The notes beneath the pieces are model-generated. The model was not told the DNA's origin. It ran no database searches and saw nothing but the letters and a program-made list of their open reading frames with translations. A DNA stretch of 37,718 nt from Rubrivivax sp. (GTDB lineage Bacteria; Pseudomonadota; Gammaproteobacteria; Burkholderiales; Burkholderiaceae_C), in the NCBI GenBank assembly GCA_027487585.1, contig JAIYDH010000194.1, forward strand, positions 1 to 37,718. The letters are read 5' to 3'. Position 1 is the stretch's first letter; each line of letters opens with the position of its first letter. Both the position numbers and the translations under genes were made by a program. Of this stretch, positions 24,681-32,185 are shown in pieces.

Positions 24681-27053
24681 TCACGTCGACCCGGAACGAT
24701 CTGGTGTCGGCGGCGACGCAGTCGGTACAAAGGTCGCAGCCAGCACCAGCGCCAGCAGCGTGCCGGGTGCCACGACCCAGCCGATGGCCGACAAGGCCGG
24801 GATCGTGGAGCTCGCGATGAGTCCGAATCCCAGAACGGTGGTGAGGTTTGCCAGCAGCAGGGACGCGAGGGTGTCGTCGTCGGCGCTGCCCCCGCGTGAC
24901 AGCACGTCGAAGAACAGGACGTAGTTGGAGCCGACCGCGACCACCAGCACCAGGCCCACCAGGTGCAGGATGCCCAGCGGCACGCCCGCTGTCGTCAGCG
25001 CGCCCATCATCAACAGCACCGCCAGCAGCAAAGGCTGCCCCACGGTCAGCAGCCGCCGCGGATGGCGCAGTGCCAACGCCAGCAGTAGCAGCACGCCCAG
25101 CCCGCCCAGCAGCGCATGCTCGCGTGCTTCGCCCAGGTAGCGGGCATAGATGCCCGACAGTTCATGGCCGATGTCCAGCAACTGCGCCGAAGGCAGTCCG
25201 GTCAGCGCCGCGCGCACGCGGGCCGTGTCCACGGCCTGGCCGGCCGGCTGCAAGGGCAGCAAAGCGGTGGTGCCGCCATCGGGCCGTGGCATCAGCAGCG
25301 CGCGCAGCAAGGGCGCTACCGCGCTATCGGCCAGCGCCTCGGGGGCCCACGGCGCCCGTGTCCGGGCTTCGGCCACAGCCGCGACAAAAGGCTCCAGGCG
25401 CGCCGCCGGAAGCGGGCCGCCGGCCGTGGCCTCCGCCAGCGCCTGACGCAAGGCCGGGGTTTCGGGCAGCGCAGCCAGGCGCTCGCGCTGCGTGCGCAGA
25501 CTGGGCAAAAAACGGGCCGGGCTGCTGAAGCCAGCGATCACGCCTTGCGCGACCAGAGGCTCCAGGCGCTGCGCCACGGCTTCGGCGCCTTGCAGCGCGG
25601 CCTCGGCATCGGCCGCCTGCACCACCACCACCACCGTGCCATCAGGTCCGGCCACGAGTTCTGCGCGCAGCTGCGCGTCCAGCGCCAGCGTGGCCGGCGT
25701 CACTGGGCTCAGCGACGACAGCTCGGTCTCCCAGAGCTGGTCGCGCTGCACGAACACGACGACCAGCGCGCTGGCGCTCAGCACCCACCACAACCCGCGC
25801 GTGCGCGGCAGCCCACGCAGCGCCAGGCGTCCGAACCGGGCCAGCGCGGCGCGTGCACCCAGGCCCTGGGCGCCGTCGGGCATCAGCACCGGCATCACAT
25901 AGCGCGTGGTGAGAAGCGCCGCCACGAGCCCGACGATCGAGAACAGCCCGAGCTGGCGCAGCCCCGGAAAGCCCGACAGCAGCAGCGCCGCGAATCCGCA
26001 GACCGACGTCAGCAGCCCCAGCCGCATCGTTGGCCAACCACTGACCAGCCAGCGCCGCCAGCCGTGGCCGTCGCGGCCGCGGGCTTGGATCAGATAGTAG
26101 ATGGCGTAGTCGACGGCTTCACCGATGAGCGTGACACCGAAGCCCAGCGTCATGCCGTGCACGCTGCCGAAGCCCAGTCCCACCGCAGCGATGCCCGCGA
26201 CGATGCCGGAGGCCACCGGCAGTGCCGCCAGAGCCAGCGCGCGCAGCGAGGCAAAGGTCAGCAGCAGCACGGTGCATGTCAGCACCACTGACCACAACGC
26301 CAAGCGGTCGATCTCCTGCTCGATGCGGGTACGGCTGTCGACGGCGAAAACCGGCGCCCCGCCCAGTTGCAGCACGAGGCCGCGCGCGGCGAACGGCGCG
26401 AAAGCCTGCTGCACCTTTTGCAGTGCCGCAGCCTGCGTGTCGATATCAGCGCCGTCGGCAGACAGCGTGGCCAACAGCAGCGCTCGCGCGCCTTCGCGGG
26501 CCACCCACACGCCGCCCTCGCTGCGCGGCGACTGGGGCGGCAGCAGCTCCTCGGCGATGCGGGACAGCTCGCCGGTGGGGTCCTGCTCGATCACCTTGGC
26601 CAGGCCGGCGCCGGCGGGTGTGCCCAGCAGCGACAGTGCCTCGTCGATGGCGGCAGCGAGGCCCTCAGCGGTGAAGCGATCGGGCGCGATGGCCGGGCTC
26701 AACCTGTAACGCTCGTCGAACAGCCAGCGGCCGGTGGCGGCCCAGGCATCCTGCTCGCCGTTGGCCACCTGCTCGAAACGCTTGTCGGCGCGCAGGGCCA
26801 GAGCCAGCCCTTTCGAGGCTTCGGCCCGCGAGGCCGCGTCGCCGCCATCGATGCCGATGAACAGCGTGCGGGCCGGTGCACCCGCGCGGATCTGCTCGAT
26901 CAGGACCTGCTGCCCTGCGTCGGCCCGCGAGGGCAGGAACGCGCTCAGATCGGCGACGAAGGGCGTGCGGGTGATCTGCCAGCCGGCGAGCGCCAGCGCC
27001 AGCAGCCACAGCGCCAGCACGGCGGCGCGCCACGGCGGCCGGGCGGGGTTCAC
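24681..27053 (-). CDS. MMPL/RND-superfamily transporter
   Basis: A 790-residue integral membrane protein of the MMPL type. The layout is one N-terminal helix (AAVLALWLLALALAGW), a large periplasmic loop to about 240, five helices including FGFGSVHGMTLGFGVT and GEAVDYAIYYLIQ, then a repeat of the same pattern. The second half has LGVLLLLALALRHPRR, VLVVAVGSNYVLFFDV and LANLTTVLGFGLIASS. Such proteins use the proton gradient to export lipid-like molecules from the inner membrane. Aryl polyene and xanthomonadin clusters usually carry one, beside LolA- and acyltransferase-like genes, so export of the lipid-linked pigment is likely. The start is GTG at 27053, overlapping the LolA-like gene stop (GTGA). 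The length suits a single-chain exporter with 12 helices. Confidence 0.92.
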   Translation of the reverse strand: MNPARPPWRAAVLALWLLALALAGWQITRTPFVADLSAFLPSRADAGQQVLIEQIRAGAPARTLFIGIDGGDAASRAEASKGLALALRADKRFEQVANGEQDAWAATGRWLFDERYRLSPAIAPDRFTAEGLAAAIDEALSLLGTPAGAGLAKVIEQDPTGELSRIAEELLPPQSPRSEGGVWVAREGARALLLATLSADGADIDTQAAALQKVQQAFAPFAARGLVLQLGGAPVFAVDSRTRIEQEIDRLALWSVVLTCTVLLLTFASLRALALAALPVASGIVAGIAAVGLGFGSVHGMTLGFGVTLIGEAVDYAIYYLIQARGRDGHGWRRWLVSGWPTMRLGLLTSVCGFAALLLSGFPGLRQLGLFSIVGLVAALLTTRYVMPVLMPDGAQGLGARAALARFGRLALRGLPRTRGLWWVLSASALVVVFVQRDQLWETELSSLSPVTPATLALDAQLRAELVAGPDGTVVVVVQAADAEAALQGAEAVAQRLEPLVAQGVIAGFSSPARFLPSLRTQRERLAALPETPALRQALAEATAGGPLPAARLEPFVAAVAEARTRAPWAPEALADSAVAPLLRALLMPRPDGGTTALLPLQPAGQAVDTARVRAALTGLPSAQLLDIGHELSGIYARYLGEAREHALLGGLGVLLLLALALRHPRRLLTVGQPLLLAVLLMMGALTTAGVPLGILHLVGLVLVVAVGSNYVLFFDVLSRGGSADDDTLASLLLANLTTVLGFGLIASSTIPALSAIGWVVAPGTLLALVLAATFVPTASPPTPDRSGST

Positions 27054-27724
27054 GGGGCCAGGGCCTTCAAGGGCTCGATGAGCATCAGCGAGCGGTCACC
27101 GCTGGGCATGGCGATCGCGATGCTGCGCACATCACTGCCGGCGCCCTGAATCTCGATCGCGTCGATGCTGCCGGCCAGCTGGGCGCTGCGTGGCGTGAGC
27201 GTGAGCGTCCAGCGCTCGATCTGACCGCTCACGCGCAAGCTGAAGTGCTGCCGCAGCGCCTCGGCGTTGCCAGTGAGTGTTCCGCGCATCGCGCTGGCCA
27301 GCGCCGCGAGCTCGGGGATGGTGTCCAGCGCCAGTTGCCGCGTCCGCGTGCCACGGCGCAGCACGGCGATGTTGCCCTGCACCTCCATCGACTCCGGTCG
27401 CGGCAACTCGGTGTGGCGCGCGAAGCGGTCGGGCGCTTGGAAACTGAGTCGTCCACTGGAGCGCAAGGGTGCATCGAGTGCGGCCACGGTGCGCTCTTCG
27501 GTGAAACGGGCCTCGCCGCCGGTACGCCGTGCCAGCAGTGCCATCAGCAGGGCGAGATCGATGCCGTTGGCCTGCGCCGGCGCAACCAGGCCGATAGACG
27601 CAAGGCCGACTGATGCGAGGCCGAGTGCGTGCTCAGCGGCTGCCGTCGCCAGCAGCCCGCCCACCAGCAGGCGCCGCGCCTCAGGGCGTACGCTAGGCGG
27701 CGGGGGTCTCGTTCCAGAAGTCAT
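27050..27724 (-). CDS. LolA-like outer-membrane lipoprotein carrier
   Basis: A 224-residue exported protein resembling the LolA-like family found in aryl polyene clusters. An Arg-rich leader and hydrophobic stretch (LLVGGLLATAAAE to PAQA near residue 52) form a long signal peptide. The mature part begins LALLMALLARRTGGEARFTEERTV, the usual LolA opening, followed by GRLSFQAPDRFARHT and strands. LolA chaperones carry lipophilic cargo across the periplasm, so it probably hands the lipid-linked pigment from the MMPL transporter to the outer membrane. The ATG at 27724 lies 32 bases inside the preceding acyltransferase gene and has no good ribosome site, so translation probably depends on coupling. 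GTG 27664 is a shorter alternative with a poorer signal peptide. Confidence 0.85.
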   Translation of the reverse strand: MTSGTRPPPPSVRPEARRLLVGGLLATAAAEHALGLASVGLASIGLVAPAQANGIDLALLMALLARRTGGEARFTEERTVAALDAPLRSSGRLSFQAPDRFARHTELPRPESMEVQGNIAVLRRGTRTRQLALDTIPELAALASAMRGTLTGNAEALRQHFSLRVSGQIERWTLTLTPRSAQLAGSIDAIEIQGAGSDVRSIAIAMPSGDRSLMLIEPLKALAP

Positions 27725-28622
27725 AGAAGTTGAACCAGTTGTACGGCGCCTCGCGGCAGAGTTGCTCCAGCCGCTGAACGTAGGCCGAGAGGGCGTCCTG
27801 GACAGCCCGCTCGCGCGCCGCGGCATCGGCCGGTGGCGCGCGAAAGTCAGCCAAGGGCTCGAAGCGCACTTCGTAACGGCGGCCCCCTTGGTAGAGGCCG
27901 ACCATGAACACCACGCGACGGCGCAGCGTCATGGCCAGGCGCATCGGGCCGTCGCCGAAGCGGGCGACGTGGCCGAGGAATGGGCGCTCGACGCTGCTTT
28001 CGGGGCTGGCACCAGGCCGGAAGCGATCGCCGAGCAGGCCGACCAGGCCACCACCGTCGAGCCAGTCGCGGATCCGCAGTGCCGAGCCGGCCTGACCGAT
28101 CGGGATGACGTCGAGCGAGCTCGAAGGCGCCAGCGCCTGCAGCACCGCTTGCACCATGCGGGCGTTGTCGGGGTACATGACCATGGCCACGCGCATGCCG
28201 GGCCGCTCGGCTCCGACCGTGTGCAAGACCTCGAAGCTGCCGAGGTGCGCACCCAGCATCAGCGCGCCGCGGCCGTCGGCCAGGGCCTCGTCGACCACAG
28301 GCCCGCCCTGCAGCCGCAGTTCGAAGTGCTGCATCTCGCCACGGGCGAACCAGATGCGGTCGAGCGACACCGATGCAAAGGCATGGAAGTGGCGCCAGAG
28401 GTCGCGCCAGCCCGGCGCCCGCCCGAGGGCGCGCGACAGATAGCGCCGGGCATGGCGACGCGGTGTGGGTGCAAAGAGCAGGAAGTACAAAGTCACCGGC
28501 GCCAGCACCGCGCGCGCGGCGGGGCGTCCCAGCCGGGTGGCGATCCAGCTCAGCAGGCGCAGCGAGAGCAGGTTGCTGCGCTCGCGGGCCTGCGACCAGT
28601 CGCTCCGGGCGGTGGTGCTCAT
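27693..28622 (-). CDS. LpxL/HtrB-like lysophospholipid acyltransferase
   Basis: A 309-residue acyltransferase of the lipid A biosynthesis (HtrB/LpxL) superfamily. The HX4E catalytic motif is HLGSFE with His126 and Glu131. A hydrophobic N-terminal segment, PVTLYFLLFAP, gives membrane attachment. GLLGDRFRPGAS and APYNWFNFYDFW near the C-terminus match the superfamily pattern. ATG 28622 overlaps the ligase-dehydratase stop (ATGA). It is unlikely to act on lipid A because the lipid A genes are absent. In aryl polyene clusters a protein of this kind is thought to transfer the polyene chain to its lipid anchor. It would work together with, or after, the PlsC-type enzyme at 12960-13709. Which acyl group each one uses is open. 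Confidence 0.9.
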   Translation of the reverse strand: MSTTARSDWSQARERSNLLSLRLLSWIATRLGRPAARAVLAPVTLYFLLFAPTPRRHARRYLSRALGRAPGWRDLWRHFHAFASVSLDRIWFARGEMQHFELRLQGGPVVDEALADGRGALMLGAHLGSFEVLHTVGAERPGMRVAMVMYPDNARMVQAVLQALAPSSSLDVIPIGQAGSALRIRDWLDGGGLVGLLGDRFRPGASPESSVERPFLGHVARFGDGPMRLAMTLRRRVVFMVGLYQGGRRYEVRFEPLADFRAPPADAAARERAVQDALSAYVQRLEQLCREAPYNWFNFYDFWNETPAA

Positions 28623-30319
28623 GGGGCGGCTTCAGTGCACGCCACGCTAGCCGCCAAGCGCCCGCTCGCCACGAGGTGCGACCTGTCGCCGGCGACGCGT
28701 CGCACCTCGAACGCCACGCTGGTTTCGCCCTGGGGCTCAAGTTTCACCTCGAGCAACGCACCCGGACCCACCGGCGCCAGGAACTTGGCCTGCGCGAACT
28801 GCGGCCGCGCGCCCAGCCGCGTCGCCAGGGCCGGCGTCGCCGCCAGGGCTCGCATCACGTAGACCAGCAGTGCCACGCCGGGCAGCACGGGATGGCCCGG
28901 AAAGTGCCCGGCGAAAGCCGGGTGGTCGGGCGCCACGACGTAGCGGGGACCCGCCTCCAGCGCGTCACGCGCGAAGCGAGCCAGGCCCTGTGCAGTCAGC
29001 TTGCCCGTGCCCTCGCGCGGCAGCGCGGGCACCATCAGAATGCGGCGCGGCACGAAGGCCGGTTCGATGAGCTGGCGCAGCGCCCGCCGCACGGCCTCGG
29101 CATCGAGGGTGTCGCTGACCACGAGGGCGATCGGGCGCACGACGCCATCATCAGGCTCTTCGGGCATCCAGAAGGCCCCATCGGCAACGCCCGGGATGCG
29201 GTTGAGCTGAAAGTCCAGCTGCGTCAGCGAACTGCGCTTGCCGGCGACGTGGATGAGGTCGTTGGCGCGGCCGAGCAGCCGGAAGCGGCGTTCGTCGAGC
29301 AGATCCAGCAGGTCGGCCAGCGGCGTGGCTTCGGCCACATGGCCGCCCTGCACCACAAAGCGCTCGGTGCTGTCCGCGGCAGCGTCGACCTCGCGCCACA
29401 AACGCAGCGCGCCCAACGCCGTCCAGACCTCGCCGTCGGTCGTGCGGCGCGCCGCCACCTGGCCGGCTTCCGTGCAGCCGTAGATCTCAATGAGCTTCGC
29501 TCCCGTGGCCGCCTCGGCTTCGCTCGCCAGCTGAGGCGACAGTGGGGCGGTGGCCGACAGCACCAGTTCGAGCCGCGGCAGCGTCACGCCCGAGCGCAGC
29601 AACGCCTTCAGGTGGAAGGGTGTCGTCACGAGCGCGCGCGGCGCAGGTATGCGCTGCAGCGCAGCGGCGATGTCGGCCGGGTAGAACGGTCGCCCGCCGT
29701 CAAAACTGGCCCCACCCAGCAGCGCCAGCAGCACGCTGCTTTCCAGGCCGTAGCTGTGCTGTGCCGGCACTGTGGCCACGATGTTCAGGCCCTGCAACCC
29801 CTGGCGCTGGGTGAATTCGGCCAGCCGTGCGGCCTCGGCGGCGATGTTGCCGACCAGCGAACCCCAGCGCTTGGCATGCGGGCGCGGGGTGCCGGTCGAG
29901 CCGCTGGTCAGCAGCCGCACGGCTTCGAAGTCGGCCGCCACCACCGGCACTGCATGCTGCGACGCGGCTGCCGTGTCGGGCTCCACGAAGACGGCAGGCA
30001 GGCCGCCAGTGTCGAGCGCGGCATCGTCCACCAGGGCGTAGGGTGGGGGCGCGCCCGCTTCATGCAGGGCCGCCAGCGTGGCGGGAAGTGCGTTGGGCGG
30101 CATCAGGCTCGTGTGGCCGCGGCGCAGGGCGGCGACCAGCCCGAGGGCAAACCGATGGCGATCGTGACACAGGTTGACGGCCCGGCCTGCGGGCGGCAGC
30201 CGCTCGGCCAGCGCCTCGGCCTGGCCGAGCAGCAGCGCGGCAGAGACCGCCTGGCCACCGCACCAGACCAGGGGCGCGTCGAGATCGCGCGGGGCGAAGA
30301 GCGGCAACACGAGGCTCAT
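28619..30319 (-). CDS. Fused AMP-forming ligase and FabZ-like dehydratase
   Basis: A 566-residue two-domain protein. Residues 1 to about 455 are an acyl/aryl-adenylating enzyme: LLTSGSTGTPRPHAK at 136-150 binds ATP, YGCTEAG is at 280-286, GRANDLIHVAGKR at 350-361 and the catalytic Lys440 in REGTGK. Residues from about 460 form a hotdog dehydratase with GHFPGHPVLPG (catalytic His472), ending in LEPQGETSVAFEV and GRLAAS. The ligase would activate the hydroxybenzoate starter and load it on a carrier protein. The dehydratase would remove water in each cycle. In enteric aryl polyene clusters these are two genes, apeH and apeI; here they are one open frame without interruption. ATG 30319 lacks a clear ribosome site; a 9-bp repeat lies just upstream. 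Domain calls are firm; substrate is inferred. Confidence 0.9.
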   Translation of the reverse strand: MSLVLPLFAPRDLDAPLVWCGGQAVSAALLLGQAEALAERLPPAGRAVNLCHDRHRFALGLVAALRRGHTSLMPPNALPATLAALHEAGAPPPYALVDDAALDTGGLPAVFVEPDTAAASQHAVPVVAADFEAVRLLTSGSTGTPRPHAKRWGSLVGNIAAEAARLAEFTQRQGLQGLNIVATVPAQHSYGLESSVLLALLGGASFDGGRPFYPADIAAALQRIPAPRALVTTPFHLKALLRSGVTLPRLELVLSATAPLSPQLASEAEAATGAKLIEIYGCTEAGQVAARRTTDGEVWTALGALRLWREVDAAADSTERFVVQGGHVAEATPLADLLDLLDERRFRLLGRANDLIHVAGKRSSLTQLDFQLNRIPGVADGAFWMPEEPDDGVVRPIALVVSDTLDAEAVRRALRQLIEPAFVPRRILMVPALPREGTGKLTAQGLARFARDALEAGPRYVVAPDHPAFAGHFPGHPVLPGVALLVYVMRALAATPALATRLGARPQFAQAKFLAPVGPGALLEVKLEPQGETSVAFEVRRVAGDRSHLVASGRLAASVACTEAAP

Positions 30320-30331
30320 GGCGGGGGCTGC

Positions 30332-30367
30332 GCTTCTGGTGCTTCAGGTGTTTCGGGTACTTCAGGC
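30332..30367. repeat. Four degenerate copies of a 9-bp repeat
   Basis: Units gcttctggt, gcttcaggt, gtttcgggt and acttcaggc follow each other in tandem. They span the last bases of the COG4648-like gene and the gap before the ligase-dehydratase. On the minus strand one frame reads Pro-Glu-x repeats (PEVPETPEAPEA), which looks like protein-coding sequence although it falls after the predicted stop. It may be a remnant of a longer C-terminus. Confidence 0.6.
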
Positions 30368-31015
30368 GCGGAAGCGCCGGTAGGCCTGCACGGCCTGCGC
30401 TAGCGTGACACGTTCGAACTCGGGGTGGCGGCGGTAGCGCCAGACGTACTCGCCAACGAAAAACACCACCGCCGACAGCGGCGTGAGCAGGCTGCAGAAG
30501 AGCGACCACCAGGCCCACGGCGCCAGCAGGTACAGCAGCGCCGAAATGCCGATCATGCCGACGAAGTACAGCGCCCAGGCCAGGGTGAGCTGCCGCGTGT
30601 AGTGCCGCATCGCGGGCGTGAACTCCTGGTGCAGGCGCTCGGCCAGCTGCGTGATCAGAGGCGTGGCGCCGGCACGCAACGTGATGCCGAAACCGAACGC
30701 CATCATCGCGTGCAGCGCCGCGTGCTGCAGCACGTACAGGCGCTGCACATCCACGCCACCCCGCCAGCCCACCCACAGCACCAAGGCCGCCAGCCCGGCG
30801 CAACTCAGCAGCGTTGGCCCATGACGGCGTGCCAGCCCAGCCGCAGCCAGGCCCAGCAACAGCGGCCCGAACAGGGCGGCGATGGTCCAGGGCCGGTCCG
30901 GCCAGCGCGTCATCAGCGCATACGACAGCAGCCCGTACCCGACGACGCCGGCCGCCAGGGCAGCGCCACGCCAGCCGGGCCGGCTGCCTTCACTGGGTGC
31001 GATGCTGGGCGACAT
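30362..31015 (-). CDS. COG4648-like integral membrane protein
   Basis: A 217-residue membrane protein with about six hydrophobic helices, for example AALAAGVVGYGLLSYALM, IAALFGPLLLGLAAAGLA, LTLAWALYFVGMIGISALLYLL and LLTPLSAVVFFVGEYVWRY. Motifs such as LQHAALHAMMAFGFGITLR and HPEFERVTLAQAVQAYRRF resemble a conserved family (COG4648) regularly found in aryl polyene and xanthomonadin clusters, whose function is not known. ATG 31015 lies 26 bases inside the end of the carrier protein gene. The C-terminus is followed by a Pro-Glu-coding repeat in another frame. Its place between a carrier protein and the starter ligase suggests a part in early pigment assembly at the membrane, but that is only position. 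Confidence 0.78.
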   Translation of the reverse strand: MSPSIAPSEGSRPGWRGAALAAGVVGYGLLSYALMTRWPDRPWTIAALFGPLLLGLAAAGLARRHGPTLLSCAGLAALVLWVGWRGGVDVQRLYVLQHAALHAMMAFGFGITLRAGATPLITQLAERLHQEFTPAMRHYTRQLTLAWALYFVGMIGISALLYLLAPWAWWSLFCSLLTPLSAVVFFVGEYVWRYRRHPEFERVTLAQAVQAYRRFRA

Positions 31016-31280
31016 GCGCGGCCAGCGAGCGCAGCGACCTAAAGATCTGCTGGTTGTTCTCGTCGTCGGAGCGCAGCTGAAAGCCGTACCGACGGGATAC
31101 CTCCAGCGCCACTTCGAGGATGTCGATCGAGTCCAGGCCCAGGCCGTCGCCAAAGAGCGAGCCTTCGGGATCGATCTGGTCGGCCGGCGTCTCGAGGTTC
31201 AGCGCATCGACGAAAAGGGCCGCCAATTCGCGTTCGAGAGCGGGCAGGTCCGGCGTGGTGCCGGTGAGTGACTGGGACAC
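30990..31280 (-). CDS. Acyl carrier protein, first gene of the long operon
   Basis: A 96-residue acyl carrier protein. The phosphopantetheine site is Ser51 in DGLGLDSIDILEVALEV. The N-terminus is longer than that of the carrier at 9828-10073, and the two differ clearly in sequence. The start is GTG at 31280, preceded at seven bases by AGGAGGT (31288-31294), the strongest ribosome site seen in the operon. That favours high expression of the carrier. It overlaps the next gene by 26 bases. A likely division of labour, with one carrier for the starter and one for elongation, is known from the two-carrier layout of other aryl polyene clusters. Which is which cannot be told here. Confidence 0.95.
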   Translation of the reverse strand: MSQSLTGTTPDLPALERELAALFVDALNLETPADQIDPEGSLFGDGLGLDSIDILEVALEVSRRYGFQLRSDDENNQQIFRSLRSLAAHVAQHRTQ

Positions 31281-31363
31281 GAAATCGACCTCCTGAGAAC
31301 ACCGGAATTGTAGGCACGCCGCTGCGCGCGCACTGGCCTGGCTCGATCGTGCCCTCGACCTGG
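31281..31363 (-). promoter_or_regulatory. Putative promoter and leader of the 17-gene operon
   Basis: This 83-base gap separates the response regulator stop from the carrier protein gene. On the minus strand it holds TACAAT (31312-31307), a good -10 candidate, but no clear -35 box at 16-18 bases. A transcript from it would have a leader of only about 20 bases before the AGGAGGT site. The absence of a -35 box hints at activator dependence. Read-through from the two-component genes upstream is also possible, since no hairpin terminator is evident. Confidence 0.45.
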
Positions 31364-32185
31364 CTACTGACCCTTGAACAGATGGGCATACAACCGGCTC
31401 GCCGTCACCGTTTCGGGCCGGCCGCGCAGCTTGAGCGTGACCTTGCCGGACTCCTCGCGCCTTGCCTGCTCGATGCAGCGTGCCTGCACCACGGTGCCGC
31501 GGTGCACCTGCCAGAACACCGCGGTGTCGAGCATCGGCAGCAGCTCGCGCAGCGACTGCCGGATCAGGTGCTCGCGCGCCGCGGTGACGACGCGCACGTA
31601 CTTGTCGGCGGCCTCGAAGTAGATCACCTCGTCCAGCGGCACGAAGTGCACGACGCTGCCGACCTGGGCCTGGATCACCTCCAGCCGCGCCGCCGGCGGC
31701 CCGCCGGCCGGTGCCGCGCCGCCCAGCAAGGAGCGCAGCTGCGCCACCGCGGCATCGAGCGCCTGCGCCGGCGCCGGGGCCTGCCGCTGGCGCTCCTGCA
31801 GCCGCTGCTGCAGCCGTTGCACGCAGGCAGCCAGCCGCGGGGGATCGACCGGCTTCACCAGGTAGTCAGCGGCCTGGGCCTCGAAGGCGGCAAGCGCGTG
31901 GTCGCTGTAGGCGGTGACGAACACGAGCAGCGGAAACGGCGCGCTGCCCTCGCCCTGCGGCCAGTCTTCGGCCAGCGCGGCGGCGGCTTCCAGGCCGGTG
32001 CAACCGGGCATGCGGATGTCGAAGAAGGCCAGCGTCGGCTGCAGCGCCAGCGTCTGCGCCACCGCCTGCAGCCCGTCGCCCACGGTGGCCAGCACCTCCA
32101 GGCCGGGCCACAGGCGCAGCAACTCCTGGCGCAAGTGGGCGGCAAGCAACGGTTCGTCTTCGGCGATCAGGGCGGTGGGGTTCAT
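31364..32185 (-). CDS. LytTR-type response regulator
   Basis: A 273-residue response regulator. The receiver domain covers about 1-120 with acidic pocket Asp10/Glu11, phospho-acceptor Asp56 in FFDIRMPG, and KPVDPPRL with the conserved lysine. After an Ala/Gln-rich linker the LytTR DNA-binding domain runs from about 165 to 273, with VIYFEAADKYVRVVT and FWQVHRGTVVQ typical of the LytR/AlgR group. It overlaps the upstream kinase gene by four bases (ATGA), so the two form a cognate pair. It lies immediately upstream of the pigment operon on the same strand, with 83 bases between. It could control that operon, but a similar pair is common beside housekeeping genes. The target sites are unknown. 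Confidence 0.93.
   Translation of the reverse strand: MNPTALIAEDEPLLAAHLRQELLRLWPGLEVLATVGDGLQAVAQTLALQPTLAFFDIRMPGCTGLEAAAALAEDWPQGEGSAPFPLLVFVTAYSDHALAAFEAQAADYLVKPVDPPRLAACVQRLQQRLQERQRQAPAPAQALDAAVAQLRSLLGGAAPAGGPPAARLEVIQAQVGSVVHFVPLDEVIYFEAADKYVRVVTAAREHLIRQSLRELLPMLDTAVFWQVHRGTVVQARCIEQARREESGKVTLKLRGRPETVTASRLYAHLFKGQ

Noticed and set aside
25116..26291. 391-codon plus-strand frame opposite the MMPL gene
   Set aside because: Gln/Arg/His-rich translation without structure, wholly inside the transporter gene.
28373..30403. 676-codon plus-strand frame opposite the ligase-dehydratase and acyltransferase
   Set aside because: Shadow of two well-supported minus-strand genes.
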